From contig DHIV01000110.1 in the NCBI GenBank assembly GCA_002403995.1, forward strand, positions 31,074 to 59,435: a DNA stretch of 28,362 nt. The letters run 5' to 3'. The notes below the pieces were generated by a model that was not told the DNA's origin, made no database searches, and saw nothing but the letters and a program-made list of their open reading frames with translations. Below are positions 15,701 through 23,546 of the stretch, in pieces; position 1 is the first letter of the stretch, and every line of letters starts with the position of its first letter. The DNA is from Gallionella sp. UBA4737 (GTDB lineage: Bacteria; Pseudomonadota; Gammaproteobacteria; Burkholderiales; Gallionellaceae). The translations under genes and the position numbers were made by a program.

Positions 15701-16694
15701 CGACATCCATCCACAGGCCATCCGGCGTGACCATGCGCCATGATGCCAGGTTGTCCAGTGCAGTGCCCCACAGCACGGCCTTCTTGCCGCCCGCGTTCAT
15801 AGCCACGTTGCCGCCTATGCACGAGGCATCTGCGGAAGTCGGATCCACCGCGAACACCAGATCGTTGTTGTCTGCTGCTTCCATCACCCGCCGCGTCACC
15901 ACACCCGCACCGCAATGGATGGTTGCATAAGGTTCGCTCAGGCCGGGCAGCACGAGATGTTCGATCGCTGAAATGGCTTCGAGTTTTTCGGTGTTGATCA
16001 CCGCGGAGAATTTGTCCAGCGGCACTGCGCCGCCGGTGTAGCCGGTGCCGCCGCCGCGCGGGATGATGGTGAGCTTGAGTGCTATGCAAGCGCGCACCAG
16101 CGCGGCGATTTCTTCCTCGGTGTCGGGATGCAGCACCACAAACGGATATTCGACGCGCCAGTCGGTCGCGTCGGTGACGTGCGAGACGCGCGCCAGACCG
16201 TCGAACTGGATGTTGTCGCGGCGGGTGATGCGGCTCAACACGCGCAGGGTGCGTTTGCGCAGTTCCAGAGTTTGCTCGAATTCATCAGCGAACTGATTGA
16301 CCGCTACCCGGGCCAGTTCCAGCAGATGTTTGACGACCTCATTGTGGTTTCGACCGCTACGCTTAACATCGTCTACGCCGATGTTAGTCTGCACCGCAAC
16401 TTCGTTGTCCTGGCGTCGTTCATCGATCGCATTCAGGCGATGATGCAGCGCGCCGATCAAGGCTGCGCGCCGTTTGCGGTTGCCCAGCAGGTCATCCTGC
16501 AGATACGGGTTGCGCGACACCACCCAGATATCGCCCAGCACCTCATACAGCATCTGCGCGGAACGACCGGTGCGGCGCTCTTCGCGCAGCCTGTTGATGA
16601 TGTCCCACGCCTCGCCGCCGAGGATGCGCAACACGATTTCGCGGTCGGAAAACGAAGTGTAGTTGTAGGGGATTTCACGTAAACGTGCGGTCAT
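12783..16694 (-). CDS. Giant FAD-linked oxidase / Fe-S oxidoreductase fusion (GlcD-GlcF-like, DUF3683 type)
   Basis: This 1303-aa fusion resembles two subunits of glycolate or D-lactate dehydrogenase in one chain. Residues 1-150 form a helical N-terminal domain (DUF3683 type). An FAD-binding domain of the VAO/GlcD type starts near 180 with IPRGGGTGYTGGAVP at 211-225. The FAD-oxidase C-terminal domain has HAGDGNVH (716-723) and GGVISGEHGIG (754-764). Two 4Fe-4S motifs follow (CLRCGKCKPVC at 836 and CTICHKCLNPCP at 898), then cysteine-rich CCG repeats with CCGYPQ, SCGTC and CCGESG. It probably oxidises a 2-hydroxy acid and passes electrons to the quinone pool; substrate unknown. Residues about 631-657 are an odd in-frame insert derived from repeat DNA. 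Confidence 0.92.
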   Translation of the reverse strand: MTARLREIPYNYTSFSDREIVLRILGGEAWDIINRLREERRTGRSAQMLYEVLGDIWVVSRNPYLQDDLLGNRKRRAALIGALHHRLNAIDERRQDNEVAVQTNIGVDDVKRSGRNHNEVVKHLLELARVAVNQFADEFEQTLELRKRTLRVLSRITRRDNIQFDGLARVSHVTDATDWRVEYPFVVLHPDTEEEIAALVRACIALKLTIIPRGGGTGYTGGAVPLDKFSAVINTEKLEAISAIEHLVLPGLSEPYATIHCGAGVVTRRVMEAADNNDLVFAVDPTSADASCIGGNVAMNAGGKKAVLWGTALDNLASWRMVTPDGLWMDVERLHHNLGKIHDVASASFRISRFEADGKTAHGAPEILTIPGSAFRKAGLGKDVTDKFLSGLPGIQKEGCDGIITSARFILHRAHRHTRTVCLEFFGQVRDAVPAIVEIKSYMDAHPSALLAGLEHLDERYLKAVGYATKSKRGTRPKMVLVADVVSDDADAAAQAASEMVRLANLRSGEGFIAVSVEARKKFWLDRARTAAIAKHTNAFKINEDVVIPLPRMGDYCDGIERINIELSLHNKLKLLDALDGFFAGELPLHYQDDRQLGAAELLGNRTHEARELLAEVRERWQWLRDNLDESSSKLQDTGDKSDKQTGPCTLSLEPCDSTVFEVLQDRTIRASWKIELREPLRQIFSGSTYQPILDQCNGIHQNVLKSRVFIALHMHAGDGNVHTNIPVNSDNYEMLQQANRAVERIMRLAKDLGGVISGEHGIGITKFDFLDADEIAAFTAYKKQVDPEGRFNKGKLLTGGNLERAYTPSFNLMELESLILEKSELGEISDSIKDCLRCGKCKPVCSTHVPRANLLYSPRNKILATSLLIEAFLYEEQTRRGVSIAHFDEFGDVSDHCTICHKCLNPCPVDIDFGDVSIAMRNFLRKQGKKKFNPVTATSMLFLNATDPTTIKLVRKVMIEWGYKAQRIGYHFARRFGLLKGQIKHPPATVGGAPLKSQVIHFINKPMPGNLPKKTSRALLDIEDNSVVPIIRDPHKTCEDSEAVFYFPGCGSERLFGQVGLATQAMLYETGAITVLPPGYLCCGYPQNASGQADKANQITTDNRVLFHRVANTLNYLDIKTVIVSCGTCMDQLLKYQFDKIFPGCRLLDIHEYLLEKNVKLQGVEGVRYMYHDPCHSPMKTYQPLKVVNELMGTDVPLNERCCGESGTFGVTLPHIATQVRFRKEEEMRKGADALRADGFAGEVKILTSCPSCQQGLSRYNDDSGTSADYIVVEMAKHLLGENWLADYVAKANSGGIERVLL
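14724..14804. repeat. In-frame repeat-derived insert with four 7-bp tandem repeats
   Basis: This 81-bp block inside the dehydrogenase gene encodes a polar stretch (SSSKLQDTGDKSDKQTG, then PCTLSLEPC) unlike the flanking domain sequence. It contains four consecutive 7-mers at 14727-14754: GCAAGGT, TCAAGGC, TCAAGGT and GCAAGGC. The other half (14762-14797) carries scattered CTTG words in the opposite sense, giving a rough palindrome. The length is divisible by three and keeps the frame open. Borders are estimated from the change in protein character. Confidence 0.6.
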
Positions 16695-16794
16695 GACTTT
16701 ACTCTGGGCGCTCTCTGGCTCGGCAAGACGCGCATTTTACCTCAATGCAAAGGAGGTGCTCGGCCCTGATTGAGATACGGATAAAATAAAGCAC

Positions 16795-16824
16795 TTGAAC
16801 TGTGAAGCGATAAGGGGAAATATA
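16795..16824 (+). promoter_or_regulatory. Possible promoter of modABC
   Basis: TTGAAC (16795-16800) is followed after 18 bp by AATATA (16819-16824). This would leave a leader of about 110 nt before modA. No ModE-type palindrome or molybdenum-cofactor riboswitch could be recognised in 16695-16939. The evidence is weak. Confidence 0.3.
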
Positions 16825-16939
16825 GCAGCGCATTGCCGGTTGAATAGATCATGCGTATCCGCCGCGAAATCCTGTTGATATGTGTTTGCTGGAGCCACCA
16901 GGATTCGCCCTCACTGATAGAAGGACTTGGGAATATAAG

Positions 16940-17722
16940 ATGCGCGTAACTGACCGATTTGCACTGAGGGCGCTTGTTTTCGTATGCATGCTGGTTATGG
17001 GACAAACGGCGCGCGCGGAAGAAAAAATCACCATCGCCGCAGCCGCCGATCTGAAATTTGCCCTGGACGAGATCGTCGTGATGTTCAAAAACTCGCATCC
17101 TGCTGCACAAATACAAACAATCTATGGCTCGTCCGGTAAATTCAGCGCGCAGATCCGGCAGGGCGCGCCTTATGATATTTATTTTTCTGCCGACATCGCT
17201 TACCCGCGCGCGCTTGAGGCGGAAGGCTTGGGTGCATCTGAGGTGCAAACATACGGAGTAGGGCGCATCGTGCTGTGGAGTCAGGTGCGTGATGCCGGCA
17301 AGATGACGCTTGCCGATCTTGCCGATCCATCCATCCTGAAGATCGCCATCGCGAATCCCCAGCACGCGCCCTATGGCAAGCGCGCGGAAGAGGCGCTCAA
17401 GGCGGCAGGCGTGTGGGAAAAAGTCCAGGCTAAACTCGTCTATGGAGAAAACATCGCGCAGACCGCGCAGTACGTGCAGAGCGGCAATGCGCAGGTCGGC
17501 ATCATCGCGTTGTCGCTGGCGCTCAGCCCGGAGCTGGCGAAGCAGGGAAGCTATGTGCTGATCCCCGGCAAGCTGCACCAGCCTTTACAGCAGGGTTACA
17601 TCATCACCAGGCGCGCCGCTGACAATCCACTGGCGCGTGAATTCGAGCGGTTCATGGCAAGTAAAGAGTCGCGGGCCATCATGATGCGTTACGGTTTCGG
17701 CTTGCCGGGCGAAGTAGAATAG
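16940..17722 (+). CDS. modA: Molybdate ABC transporter substrate-binding protein
   Basis: This 260-aa periplasmic protein captures molybdate (and usually tungstate) for ModBC. A signal peptide of about 27 residues ends in TARA before EEKITIAAAADLK. The oxyanion-binding segments AAAADLKFAL and YGSSGKFSAQI, and the IVLWSQ/ANPQHAPYGKRAEEAL stretch, match the family. The frame is open back to an ATG at 16880, but that would place 20 extra residues before the signal peptide, so I chose 16940. The ribosome site is weak (AAGGA about 14 nt upstream). modB starts 4 bp after the stop. Confidence 0.93.
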   Translation: MRVTDRFALRALVFVCMLVMGQTARAEEKITIAAAADLKFALDEIVVMFKNSHPAAQIQTIYGSSGKFSAQIRQGAPYDIYFSADIAYPRALEAEGLGASEVQTYGVGRIVLWSQVRDAGKMTLADLADPSILKIAIANPQHAPYGKRAEEALKAAGVWEKVQAKLVYGENIAQTAQYVQSGNAQVGIIALSLALSPELAKQGSYVLIPGKLHQPLQQGYIITRRAADNPLAREFERFMASKESRAIMMRYGFGLPGEVE

Positions 17723-17726
17723 CGCG

Positions 17727-18410
17727 ATGGATCCTGCATTTTCCTCCGCTGACATTTCAACGATCTGGCTCAGCTGCAAGCTGGCTACGGTGGTGACCGT
17801 CATCCTGCTGCTGATCGGCACGCCCATCGCCTGGTGGCTGGCGCGTACCAGGACCTGGTGGAAAGGTGCGGTGGGAGCGGTGGTGGCGCTGCCCATCGTG
17901 TTGCCGCCGACTGTGATCGGATTTTATCTGCTGGTGGCGATGGGGCCGCACGGTCCGTTCGGGCAGCTCACTCAATCGCTGGGCTTGGGGGTGCTGCCAT
18001 TCACTTTCGCCGGGCTGGTGGTCGCCTCGGTGATCTACTCTTTGCCATTCGTGGTGCTACCGTTGCAAAATGCCTTTGAGGCGATACCCGAACGTGCATT
18101 GGAAACTGCCGCTACGCTGCGGGCTTCCGCTCTGGATAGTTTTTTCAGCGTGGCACTGCCGCTGGCCAGGCCAGGATTGCTTACCGCCACGGTGCTGGGC
18201 TTTGCGCATACCGTCGGCGAATTTGGCGTGGTGCTGATGATAGGCGGCAACATTCCGGGGCAGACACGCGTGTTGTCGGTGCAGATTTACGATCATGTCG
18301 AGGCGATGGAGTATGCGCAGGCACACTGGCTAGCGGCGGGAATGCTGGTGTTCTCATTTGTCGTGCTGCTGGTACTGTATACATTCAATCCGGCCGGGAA
18401 GCGCAAATGA
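17727..18410 (+). CDS. modB: Molybdate ABC transporter permease
   Basis: This 227-aa inner-membrane permease has about five hydrophobic segments. The cytoplasmic EAA-type loop (ETAATLRASALDSFFSVALPLARPG, about residues 129-153, written here only as a position guide by its start ETAATLRA and end PLARPG) contacts ModC. The VVALPIVLPPTVIGFYLL and HTVGEFGVVLMIGGN segments are typical of ModB. It lies between modA and modC and overlaps modC by 4 bp (ATGA), so the two are translationally coupled. Confidence 0.94.
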   Translation: MDPAFSSADISTIWLSCKLATVVTVILLLIGTPIAWWLARTRTWWKGAVGAVVALPIVLPPTVIGFYLLVAMGPHGPFGQLTQSLGLGVLPFTFAGLVVASVIYSLPFVVLPLQNAFEAIPERALETAATLRASALDSFFSVALPLARPGLLTATVLGFAHTVGEFGVVLMIGGNIPGQTRVLSVQIYDHVEAMEYAQAHWLAAGMLVFSFVVLLVLYTFNPAGKRK

Positions 18411-19477
18411 TACATGCCCGTTTCAATCTGACCTATCCCGGCTTCGCGCTGGATGTGGACATGCAGTTGCCCGCGCGCGGTGTCACTGCCTTGTTCGGTC
18501 CGTCCGGTTCGGGCAAGACCACGCTGTTGCGCTGCATCGCCGGGCTGGAAAGGGCACAAGGCGGCCTGTTGCGGGTGAAAGATGAAGTGTGGCAGGAGAA
18601 CGAAAAATTTCTGGCCACACACCAGCGCCCGCTGGGTTATGTGTTTCAGGAAGCCAGCCTGTTTCCGCATCTGTCGGTGCGGCGCAATCTGGAATATGGC
18701 ATGCGCCGCACCGCTCCAAACAAACGCAAAGTGGTGCTGGAGCAAGTGATTCCTTGGCTGGGGTTGAGCCATTTGATGGATCGCAACGATATATCCGGCT
18801 TGTCCGGCGGCGAACGGCAGCGCGTCGCCATCGGGCGCGCATTGCTCACCAGCCCGAGTCTGCTGCTGATGGATGAGCCGCTCTCCGCGCTCGATAACGC
18901 CAGTAAACAGGAAATCTTTCCTTACCTGGAACGCCTGCACGGTGAACTGGACATCCCGGTGTTTTATGTCAGCCACGCGCTGGATGAAGTGGCGCGGCTG
19001 GCCGACCACATGGTGTTGCTGGAACAGGGGCGTGTCATCGCCAGCGGAACACTCGGCGAGACCCTGTCGCGGCTGGATTTGCCGACCGCACATCTGGATG
19101 ACGCAGGCGCGGTGATCGAGGCAAAGGTGGCCGTGCATGATGAGGCTTATCACCTCACCCGTCTGGATTTCCCCGGTGGCTCTCTGTGGGTGAGCAAGGT
19201 CGAGCGCGCAACCGGTGCGATGGTGCGCGCCCGTGTGCTGGCAAGAGATGTGAGCGTCGCCATCGCGGCACCGCATGGCACCAGCATCACCAATATTCTT
19301 GCGGCGCGCATCGTCGAGATTCAGGACGACGGGCCGGATCGGGTAAGCTTGCGCCTCGCCGTCGGTGACGGGCAGTTGCTGCTGTCGCGCATCACGCGCC
19401 GTTCGTGCGATCTGCTCGGGTTGGCAATGGATATGCAGGTGTTCGCGCAAGTGAAGAGCGTGGCGCTGATTGCGTAA
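18407..19477 (+). CDS. modC: Molybdate ABC transporter ATP-binding protein
   Basis: This 356-aa ATPase powers molybdate import. Walker A is GPSGSGKTT (31-39), the Q-loop lies in FQEASLFPH, the signature is LSGGERQRVAIGRAL, and Walker B plus D-loop is LLMDEPLSALD; the switch histidine is in YVSHALDE. The C-terminal 65 residues (from about ATGAMVRARVLARDVS) form the Mop/TOBE domain that binds molybdate and mediates feedback inhibition. It is the last gene of the mod operon. A TATAAT box starts one base after its stop, so the next gene probably has its own promoter. Confidence 0.95.
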   Translation: MIHARFNLTYPGFALDVDMQLPARGVTALFGPSGSGKTTLLRCIAGLERAQGGLLRVKDEVWQENEKFLATHQRPLGYVFQEASLFPHLSVRRNLEYGMRRTAPNKRKVVLEQVIPWLGLSHLMDRNDISGLSGGERQRVAIGRALLTSPSLLLMDEPLSALDNASKQEIFPYLERLHGELDIPVFYVSHALDEVARLADHMVLLEQGRVIASGTLGETLSRLDLPTAHLDDAGAVIEAKVAVHDEAYHLTRLDFPGGSLWVSKVERATGAMVRARVLARDVSVAIAAPHGTSITNILAARIVEIQDDGPDRVSLRLAVGDGQLLLSRITRRSCDLLGLAMDMQVFAQVKSVALIA

Positions 19478-19483
19478 TATAAT
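19478..19483 (+). promoter_or_regulatory. Perfect -10 box ahead of the PP0621-pilS-pilR-ampD cluster
   Basis: TATAAT directly follows the modC stop codon. No good -35 is present at the usual distance. The first gene of the cluster starts 50 bp downstream. Confidence 0.45.
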
Positions 19484-19533
19484 GCGCATGGCATACCCGC
19501 CGGTAGAGTCTTGTCATACGGAGTCAATTTGGA

Positions 19534-19746
19534 ATGAGTCGTTTATTTTTGCTGATCGCCATTGCGGTAGTGGTCTATCTGCTGGTCAAGTCTTACCGCA
19601 AGAGTGCTGCCCCTCGGGAACAGTCTGCTGCCGAGGATATGGTGCGTTGCGCGCATTGCGGTGTGCATTTTCCCAAGAGCGAGGGCATATTGGCCGGCGG
19701 GAATTTTTTCTGCGGCGTGGAGCATCGTGATGCCTATCGCAAGTGA
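19534..19746 (+). CDS. PP0621 family small membrane-anchored zinc-ribbon-like protein
   Basis: This 70-aa protein has one N-terminal transmembrane helix (about 4-19), a short basic linker, and a C-terminal mini-domain with Cys39-x2-Cys42, Cys60 and His64, a likely single zinc site. It matches the PP0621 family, small proteins found next to pilS-type kinases in betaproteobacteria. The function is unknown; the position suggests a link to the two-component system or to cell-envelope sensing. A GGAG box lies about 13 nt before the ATG, somewhat far. Confidence 0.8.
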   Translation: MSRLFLLIAIAVVVYLLVKSYRKSAAPREQSAAEDMVRCAHCGVHFPKSEGILAGGNFFCGVEHRDAYRK

Positions 19747-19791
19747 ACAAGACGGCGCAAATGAGTGTTGCCTGAGCTTGCGTTGAGTGTG

Positions 19792-21471
19792 ATGATTGAT
19801 AAGCCGGCAGCTGATTTCCCCCCTGTCGATTTCTGGCGTTCCCTGAACTATTTCAATCTGTACCGGCTGACGCTGGCCAGTCTTTTTGTATTTCTCGCCG
19901 GCACATTCGGTTCTTCGTTATCGCTGGGTGCTTACCACTTGTTGTTGTTCTTTGGCGCCAGCGTGGCATATTTGGCAGCGGTAGTGTTGTCGTTCATTCC
20001 GCTTCATTTGCGCTGGCCGCGTTTTACCTGGCAGTTGGCTGTGCAAATGGGCGTGGATATTGCCGCGCTGACCGTGCTTTCTTATGCCAGCGGCGGGATA
20101 AAGAGCAATGTCGGGCTTTTGCTGCTGGTTTCGCTGGCCTCGGCCGGATTGATCAGCCGCGGCAAGATCACATTGTTCTTTGCCGCGTTGGCCAGTATTG
20201 CCGCGCTGCTGGAGCATGCATACGAGGTGCTGTATGACGATGCCGATGTGGCGCAGTATGTCCAGGTGGGCTTGTTGTGCATGGCCTATTTTGCGGTGGC
20301 CTGGCTGGCGCATACGCTGGCAAAATATGCCGTGGACAGCCAGCAGCTGGCGCAACGCCGCGGCCGCGACCTGGTCAGCATGGCCGAAGCGAATCGCCTG
20401 GTGATGCGCGATATGCAGGATGGCGTGCTGGTGGTGGACGGAGAGGGCATGATCATGCAAATGAATGCGCCAGCCGAACGATTGCTGCGCAAAAATACCG
20501 GCGCTGAAAGCGCTTTGTCAGAAACCTTTCCCATCCTGTTCGGGCAGTATGCGCTGTGGAAACAAACCGGAAGAACAAGCCGGGACACCCTGCAACTGGA
20601 TGTGGGGTTGCAAACCAGGTTGCGTTTTGTCCCGATCGAGCACGATGCGGCACGCGGCGCGGTGATTTTTCTGGAAGATATGCAGCGTGTGCAGGCTGAG
20701 GCACAGCAAATCAAACTGGCCGCCCTGGGACGCTTGACTGCGAATATCGCTCATGAGGTGCGCAATCCGTTGTCGGCCATCAGTTATGCGACGGAATTGT
20801 TGCAGGAGGAACCGGGCGATGCCAAGCATCGGCGGCTGCTGCAAATCGTGCTGGATAATACCTATCGCATCAATCAGATCGTGCAGGACGTGATGCAGTT
20901 GAACCGGCGCGACCGTGCCCAGGCTGAAGTGTTCGATCTGGCGGCCATGTTGCGCACTTTTGTAGAAGAGTTCGACTCGGCGGAGCGGTTTGAGCCGGGT
21001 GTGATGGTGCTGGCGGGGATGCCTGGTGCCGAGGTTTCCTTTGATCGCGGCCACCTGCGTCAGGTGTTGTGGAATTTATGCCGCAACGCGTTGCGGCATG
21101 CGAGCAAGTCGCCGGGCAGCGTGATGTTGAAAATGAGTATTGAGAATGGGCGCGTGTTGCTGGATGTGCAAGATGACGGCCCCGGTATATCCGTCGAACA
21201 CCAGGGTAAATTGTTTGAACCGTTTTTCACCACTGCGCAAGATGGCACCGGTTTGGGTTTGTATATTGCCAAGGAGCTGTGCGAAGCGAATGGTGCACGG
21301 CTGGAATATCATGCGGTTGAGGGGCAGCCCCCGCAAGAAGGGCGCCGCGGTGCCTCGCAGAGGTTCTTGCACCCGGAGGGTGTGCCCGCAACCTTGGGTT
21401 ACACCCCCGCGCAGGCAGGTGCGTGTTTTCGTATAACATTTGAAAATATACATGGGTATGGCGAAAGGTAA
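19792..21471 (+). CDS. PilS-like sensor histidine kinase
   Basis: This 559-aa membrane kinase resembles PilS, partner of PilR in control of type IV pili and other sigma-54 genes. Six hydrophobic segments fill residues about 24-180. A PAS domain follows (about 195-300), then HisKA with His321 in AHEVRNPLSAI and the ATPase domain with N-box (NLCRNALRH), G1 (DDGPGI) and G2 (DGTGLGLYIAKELC). I chose the ATG at 19792; a GTG at 19765 would add nine residues. Between RLEYH (507) and the final ACFRITF strand (544) sits an unusual insert of about 35 residues rich in Gly, Pro, Arg and Gln, where relatives have a short glycine turn. No pilA is nearby, so the targets are unknown. Confidence 0.85.
   Translation: MIDKPAADFPPVDFWRSLNYFNLYRLTLASLFVFLAGTFGSSLSLGAYHLLLFFGASVAYLAAVVLSFIPLHLRWPRFTWQLAVQMGVDIAALTVLSYASGGIKSNVGLLLLVSLASAGLISRGKITLFFAALASIAALLEHAYEVLYDDADVAQYVQVGLLCMAYFAVAWLAHTLAKYAVDSQQLAQRRGRDLVSMAEANRLVMRDMQDGVLVVDGEGMIMQMNAPAERLLRKNTGAESALSETFPILFGQYALWKQTGRTSRDTLQLDVGLQTRLRFVPIEHDAARGAVIFLEDMQRVQAEAQQIKLAALGRLTANIAHEVRNPLSAISYATELLQEEPGDAKHRRLLQIVLDNTYRINQIVQDVMQLNRRDRAQAEVFDLAAMLRTFVEEFDSAERFEPGVMVLAGMPGAEVSFDRGHLRQVLWNLCRNALRHASKSPGSVMLKMSIENGRVLLDVQDDGPGISVEHQGKLFEPFFTTAQDGTGLGLYIAKELCEANGARLEYHAVEGQPPQEGRRGASQRFLHPEGVPATLGYTPAQAGACFRITFENIHGYGER
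21316..21420. repeat. In-frame hairpin-rich insert near the 3' end of the pilS-like gene
   Basis: The block contains three inverted repeats in a row: GGGGCAGCCCC (21321-21331), GCAAGAA/TTCTTGC (21333-21339 with 21364-21370), and GGGTGT/ACACCC (21378-21383 with 21401-21406). It encodes the odd 35-residue insert between the last two strands of the kinase ATPase domain. It shares the word CCCCCGCAAG-R-AGG with the insert in the nrdA-nrdB spacer. Borders are estimates. Confidence 0.5.
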
Positions 21472-21475
21472 GGTC

Positions 21476-22837
21476 ATGACGGATAACTACCGGGCAAAGA
21501 ACCCCAATGTGCTGCTGGTGGATGATGAGCCTGACATTCTGGAGTTGCTGGAACTGGCACTGCGCAAGATGGGACTGGACGTGGATAGAGCCGGAAATAT
21601 GCGCGAGGCGTTGACTAAGTTGGCGGCGCACCCATATGACCTGTGTCTGACCGACATGCGTTTGCCGGATGGCGATGGCTTGCAGGTGGTGCAGCATATC
21701 GCACAGCGTAATCTGGATGTGCCGGTGGCAGTGATCACCGCGCATGGCAATATGGAAAATGCCGTTACCGCACTCAAGGCGGGCGCGTTCGATTACCTGA
21801 GCAAACCGGTTTCGCTGGACCAATTGCGCGCTTTGGTGAAATCCGCGCTGAAGCTGCCCCAGACAGGCCCAACTGGCGAAAAGATGCTGCTCGGTCATTC
21901 ACCGGCCATGCAGAAGGTGCGCGAGCTCATCAAGCGTGTGGCTCGCAGCGAGGCACCGGTGCATATCAGCGGTGAATCGGGCAGCGGCAAGGAATTGGCG
22001 GCACGGCTCATCGTGCAAAGCGGTGCCCGCTGCGACCAGCCCTTGGTTGCGGTGAATTGTGGGGCGATACCCGAGAACCTGATGGAAAGCGAATTCTTTG
22101 GTTACAAGAAAGGCGCGTTCACCGGGGCGGACAAGGACCGTGACGGGTTTTTTCAAGCGGCGCACGGCGGAACATTGTTTCTCGATGAGGTCGCGGATCT
22201 GCCCATGTCCATGCAGGTGAAATTGTTACGTGTGATACAGGAAAAGCGCGTGCGCAAAGTGGGCGCAACCAGCGAAGACCCTGTGGACGTACGCATCATC
22301 AGCGCGACACACAACGATCTGGCCGAGCGGGTCAAGCAAGGAAAGTTCCGCCAGGATCTGTATTACCGGTTGAATGTCATCCAGATCCAGATGCCGTCAC
22401 TGCGCGAGTTGCGCGAGGATGTCTCGGAAATCGCAAGTCGGATATTGGAGCGTTTGCGCGGTGATTCAGATGTGCGTTTTTCCGAAAAAGCGTTGAAGGC
22501 GCTGCAAAGCTACAGCTTCCCAGGCAATGTGCGCGAACTGGAAAATATCATCGAACGGGCATTGGCGATGTGTTTGGGCGGGGTGATCGAAGAGCAGGAT
22601 TTGTTGCTGGTGCCCGTAGAACATGATCAGCCTGACAATGCGGCCCTCAGCAGCAAATACCCGCTGCCGAAATATCTGGATCAAGTCGAGAGGCAAGCCT
22701 TGCTGGAAGCGCTGGAACAGACCGGTTTCAATCGCACCGCAGCCGCCAAGTTGCTGGGGTTGACGTTCCGGACCATGCGCTACCGTATGGAGCGGCTCGG
22801 CATCAAGGACCCGCATGGAACCGACGATGCGGAATGA
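21476..22837 (+). CDS. PilR-like sigma-54-dependent response regulator
   Basis: This 453-aa NtrC-class activator works with the kinase upstream. The receiver domain has D16-D17, phospho-acceptor Asp60 in CLTDMRLPDGDG and Lys110. The AAA+ domain has Walker A GESGSGKE (166-173), the sigma-54 contact motif GAFTGA (213-218) and Walker B GGTLFLDEVADLP. A Fis-type helix-turn-helix (NRTAAAKLLGLTFRTMRYRM) closes the chain. I chose the ATG at 21476, 4 nt after the kinase stop with AAGGTAAGG just before it; the frame is open further upstream inside the kinase gene. ampD starts inside its 3' end. Confidence 0.92.
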   Translation: MTDNYRAKNPNVLLVDDEPDILELLELALRKMGLDVDRAGNMREALTKLAAHPYDLCLTDMRLPDGDGLQVVQHIAQRNLDVPVAVITAHGNMENAVTALKAGAFDYLSKPVSLDQLRALVKSALKLPQTGPTGEKMLLGHSPAMQKVRELIKRVARSEAPVHISGESGSGKELAARLIVQSGARCDQPLVAVNCGAIPENLMESEFFGYKKGAFTGADKDRDGFFQAAHGGTLFLDEVADLPMSMQVKLLRVIQEKRVRKVGATSEDPVDVRIISATHNDLAERVKQGKFRQDLYYRLNVIQIQMPSLRELREDVSEIASRILERLRGDSDVRFSEKALKALQSYSFPGNVRELENIIERALAMCLGGVIEEQDLLLVPVEHDQPDNAALSSKYPLPKYLDQVERQALLEALEQTGFNRTAAAKLLGLTFRTMRYRMERLGIKDPHGTDDAE

Positions 22838-23384
22838 CATTCCGTTGCAAGTCGATGCGCAAGGGTTGTTGGCCGGTTGTGAATATATCCCGTCGCCGAA
22901 CTGTGATGACCGCCCCGCCGGGGCGATCGAATTGCTGGTGATACACAACATCAGCCTGCCGCCGGACGAGTTCGGCGGCGATGGCGTGCAGCGCTTGTTC
23001 ACCAACACACTGGATATGTCGGCTCATCCCTATTACCCGACAATAGCCGGATTGAAGGTGTCGGCGCATTTCTTCGTGCGCCGCGGCGGACAGGTCGTTC
23101 AGTTCGTTCCCTGTCTGAAGCGGGCATGGCATGCCGGGGAGTCCTGCTGGCAGGGCGCAATCCGCTGCAATGATTTTTCCATCGGCATCGAACTGGAGGG
23201 TAGCGACGCCGTGCCTTTCACCGATGCGCAATATGCATCGCTCGGCCGTTTGACCGCGGCGTTGCGCTCAGCCTATCCGATACGCGGGATCGCCGGCCAC
23301 AGCGACATCGCCCCGCAGCGCAAGACCGATCCCGGCCCCTGTTTCGACTGGGCGCGTTATCTTGCCGGGCAGTGCAAAACATAA
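22815..23384 (+). CDS. ampD: 1,6-anhydro-N-acetylmuramyl-L-alanine amidase AmpD
   Basis: This 189-aa cytoplasmic zinc amidase removes the peptide from anhydromuropeptides during peptidoglycan recycling and so keeps AmpR-type beta-lactamase induction low. The zinc ligands His44 (VIHNIS), His162 (AGHSDI) and Asp172 (KTDPGP) are present, as are Glu126 in GIELEG and Lys170. Length is normal (187 aa in E. coli). It overlaps pilR by 23 bp if it starts at 22815; an ATG at 22827 would remove four residues and is equally possible. No signal peptide, consistent with the cytoplasmic enzyme rather than AmiD. Confidence 0.94.
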   Translation: MEPTMRNDIPLQVDAQGLLAGCEYIPSPNCDDRPAGAIELLVIHNISLPPDEFGGDGVQRLFTNTLDMSAHPYYPTIAGLKVSAHFFVRRGGQVVQFVPCLKRAWHAGESCWQGAIRCNDFSIGIELEGSDAVPFTDAQYASLGRLTAALRSAYPIRGIAGHSDIAPQRKTDPGPCFDWARYLAGQCKT

Positions 23385-23430
23385 GCATTTGCTCATGCGT
23401 TCGGATGAGATGAGTCCGGACATATTTCGC

Positions 23431-23458
23431 TTGCAATATTTTTGTTAACTACTACAAT
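23431..23458 (+). promoter_or_regulatory. Likely promoter of nrdAB
   Basis: TTGCAA (23431-23436) and TACAAT (23453-23458) are 16 bp apart. Transcription should begin near 23465, giving a leader of about 125 nt before nrdA. Both NrdR-like boxes would then lie just downstream of the start. Confidence 0.5.
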
Positions 23459-23479
23459 TAGCCTCGATACCAGAAAAAA

Positions 23480-23495
23480 ATACTAGATGTAGTGG
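23480..23495 (+). promoter_or_regulatory. NrdR box 1
   Basis: ATACTAGATGTAGTGG matches the palindromic NrdR consensus (ACACWATATATWGTGT-like) with an intact TACT/AGTG-type core. NrdR is the nucleotide-sensing repressor of ribonucleotide reductase genes. It is preceded by a seven-A tract. Confidence 0.75.
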
Positions 23496-23530
23496 TCATG
23501 GTCCTTAGTTAGTGCCGCTGCCGGAAAAAA

Positions 23531-23546
23531 ATACTGGATATAGTGG
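23531..23546 (+). promoter_or_regulatory. NrdR box 2
   Basis: ATACTGGATATAGTGG repeats box 1 with two differences, 51 bp downstream, and again follows a seven-A tract. The two boxes belong to an extended direct repeat of about 33 bp (roughly 23468-23500 and 23519-23551). Confidence 0.75.

Noticed and set aside
16880..16939. Earlier ATG start for modA
   Set aside because: It would put 20 residues before a well-formed signal peptide.
16695..16939. Molybdenum-cofactor riboswitch or ModE site ahead of modA
   Set aside because: I looked for the conserved Moco RNA core and the ModE palindrome and could not find either.
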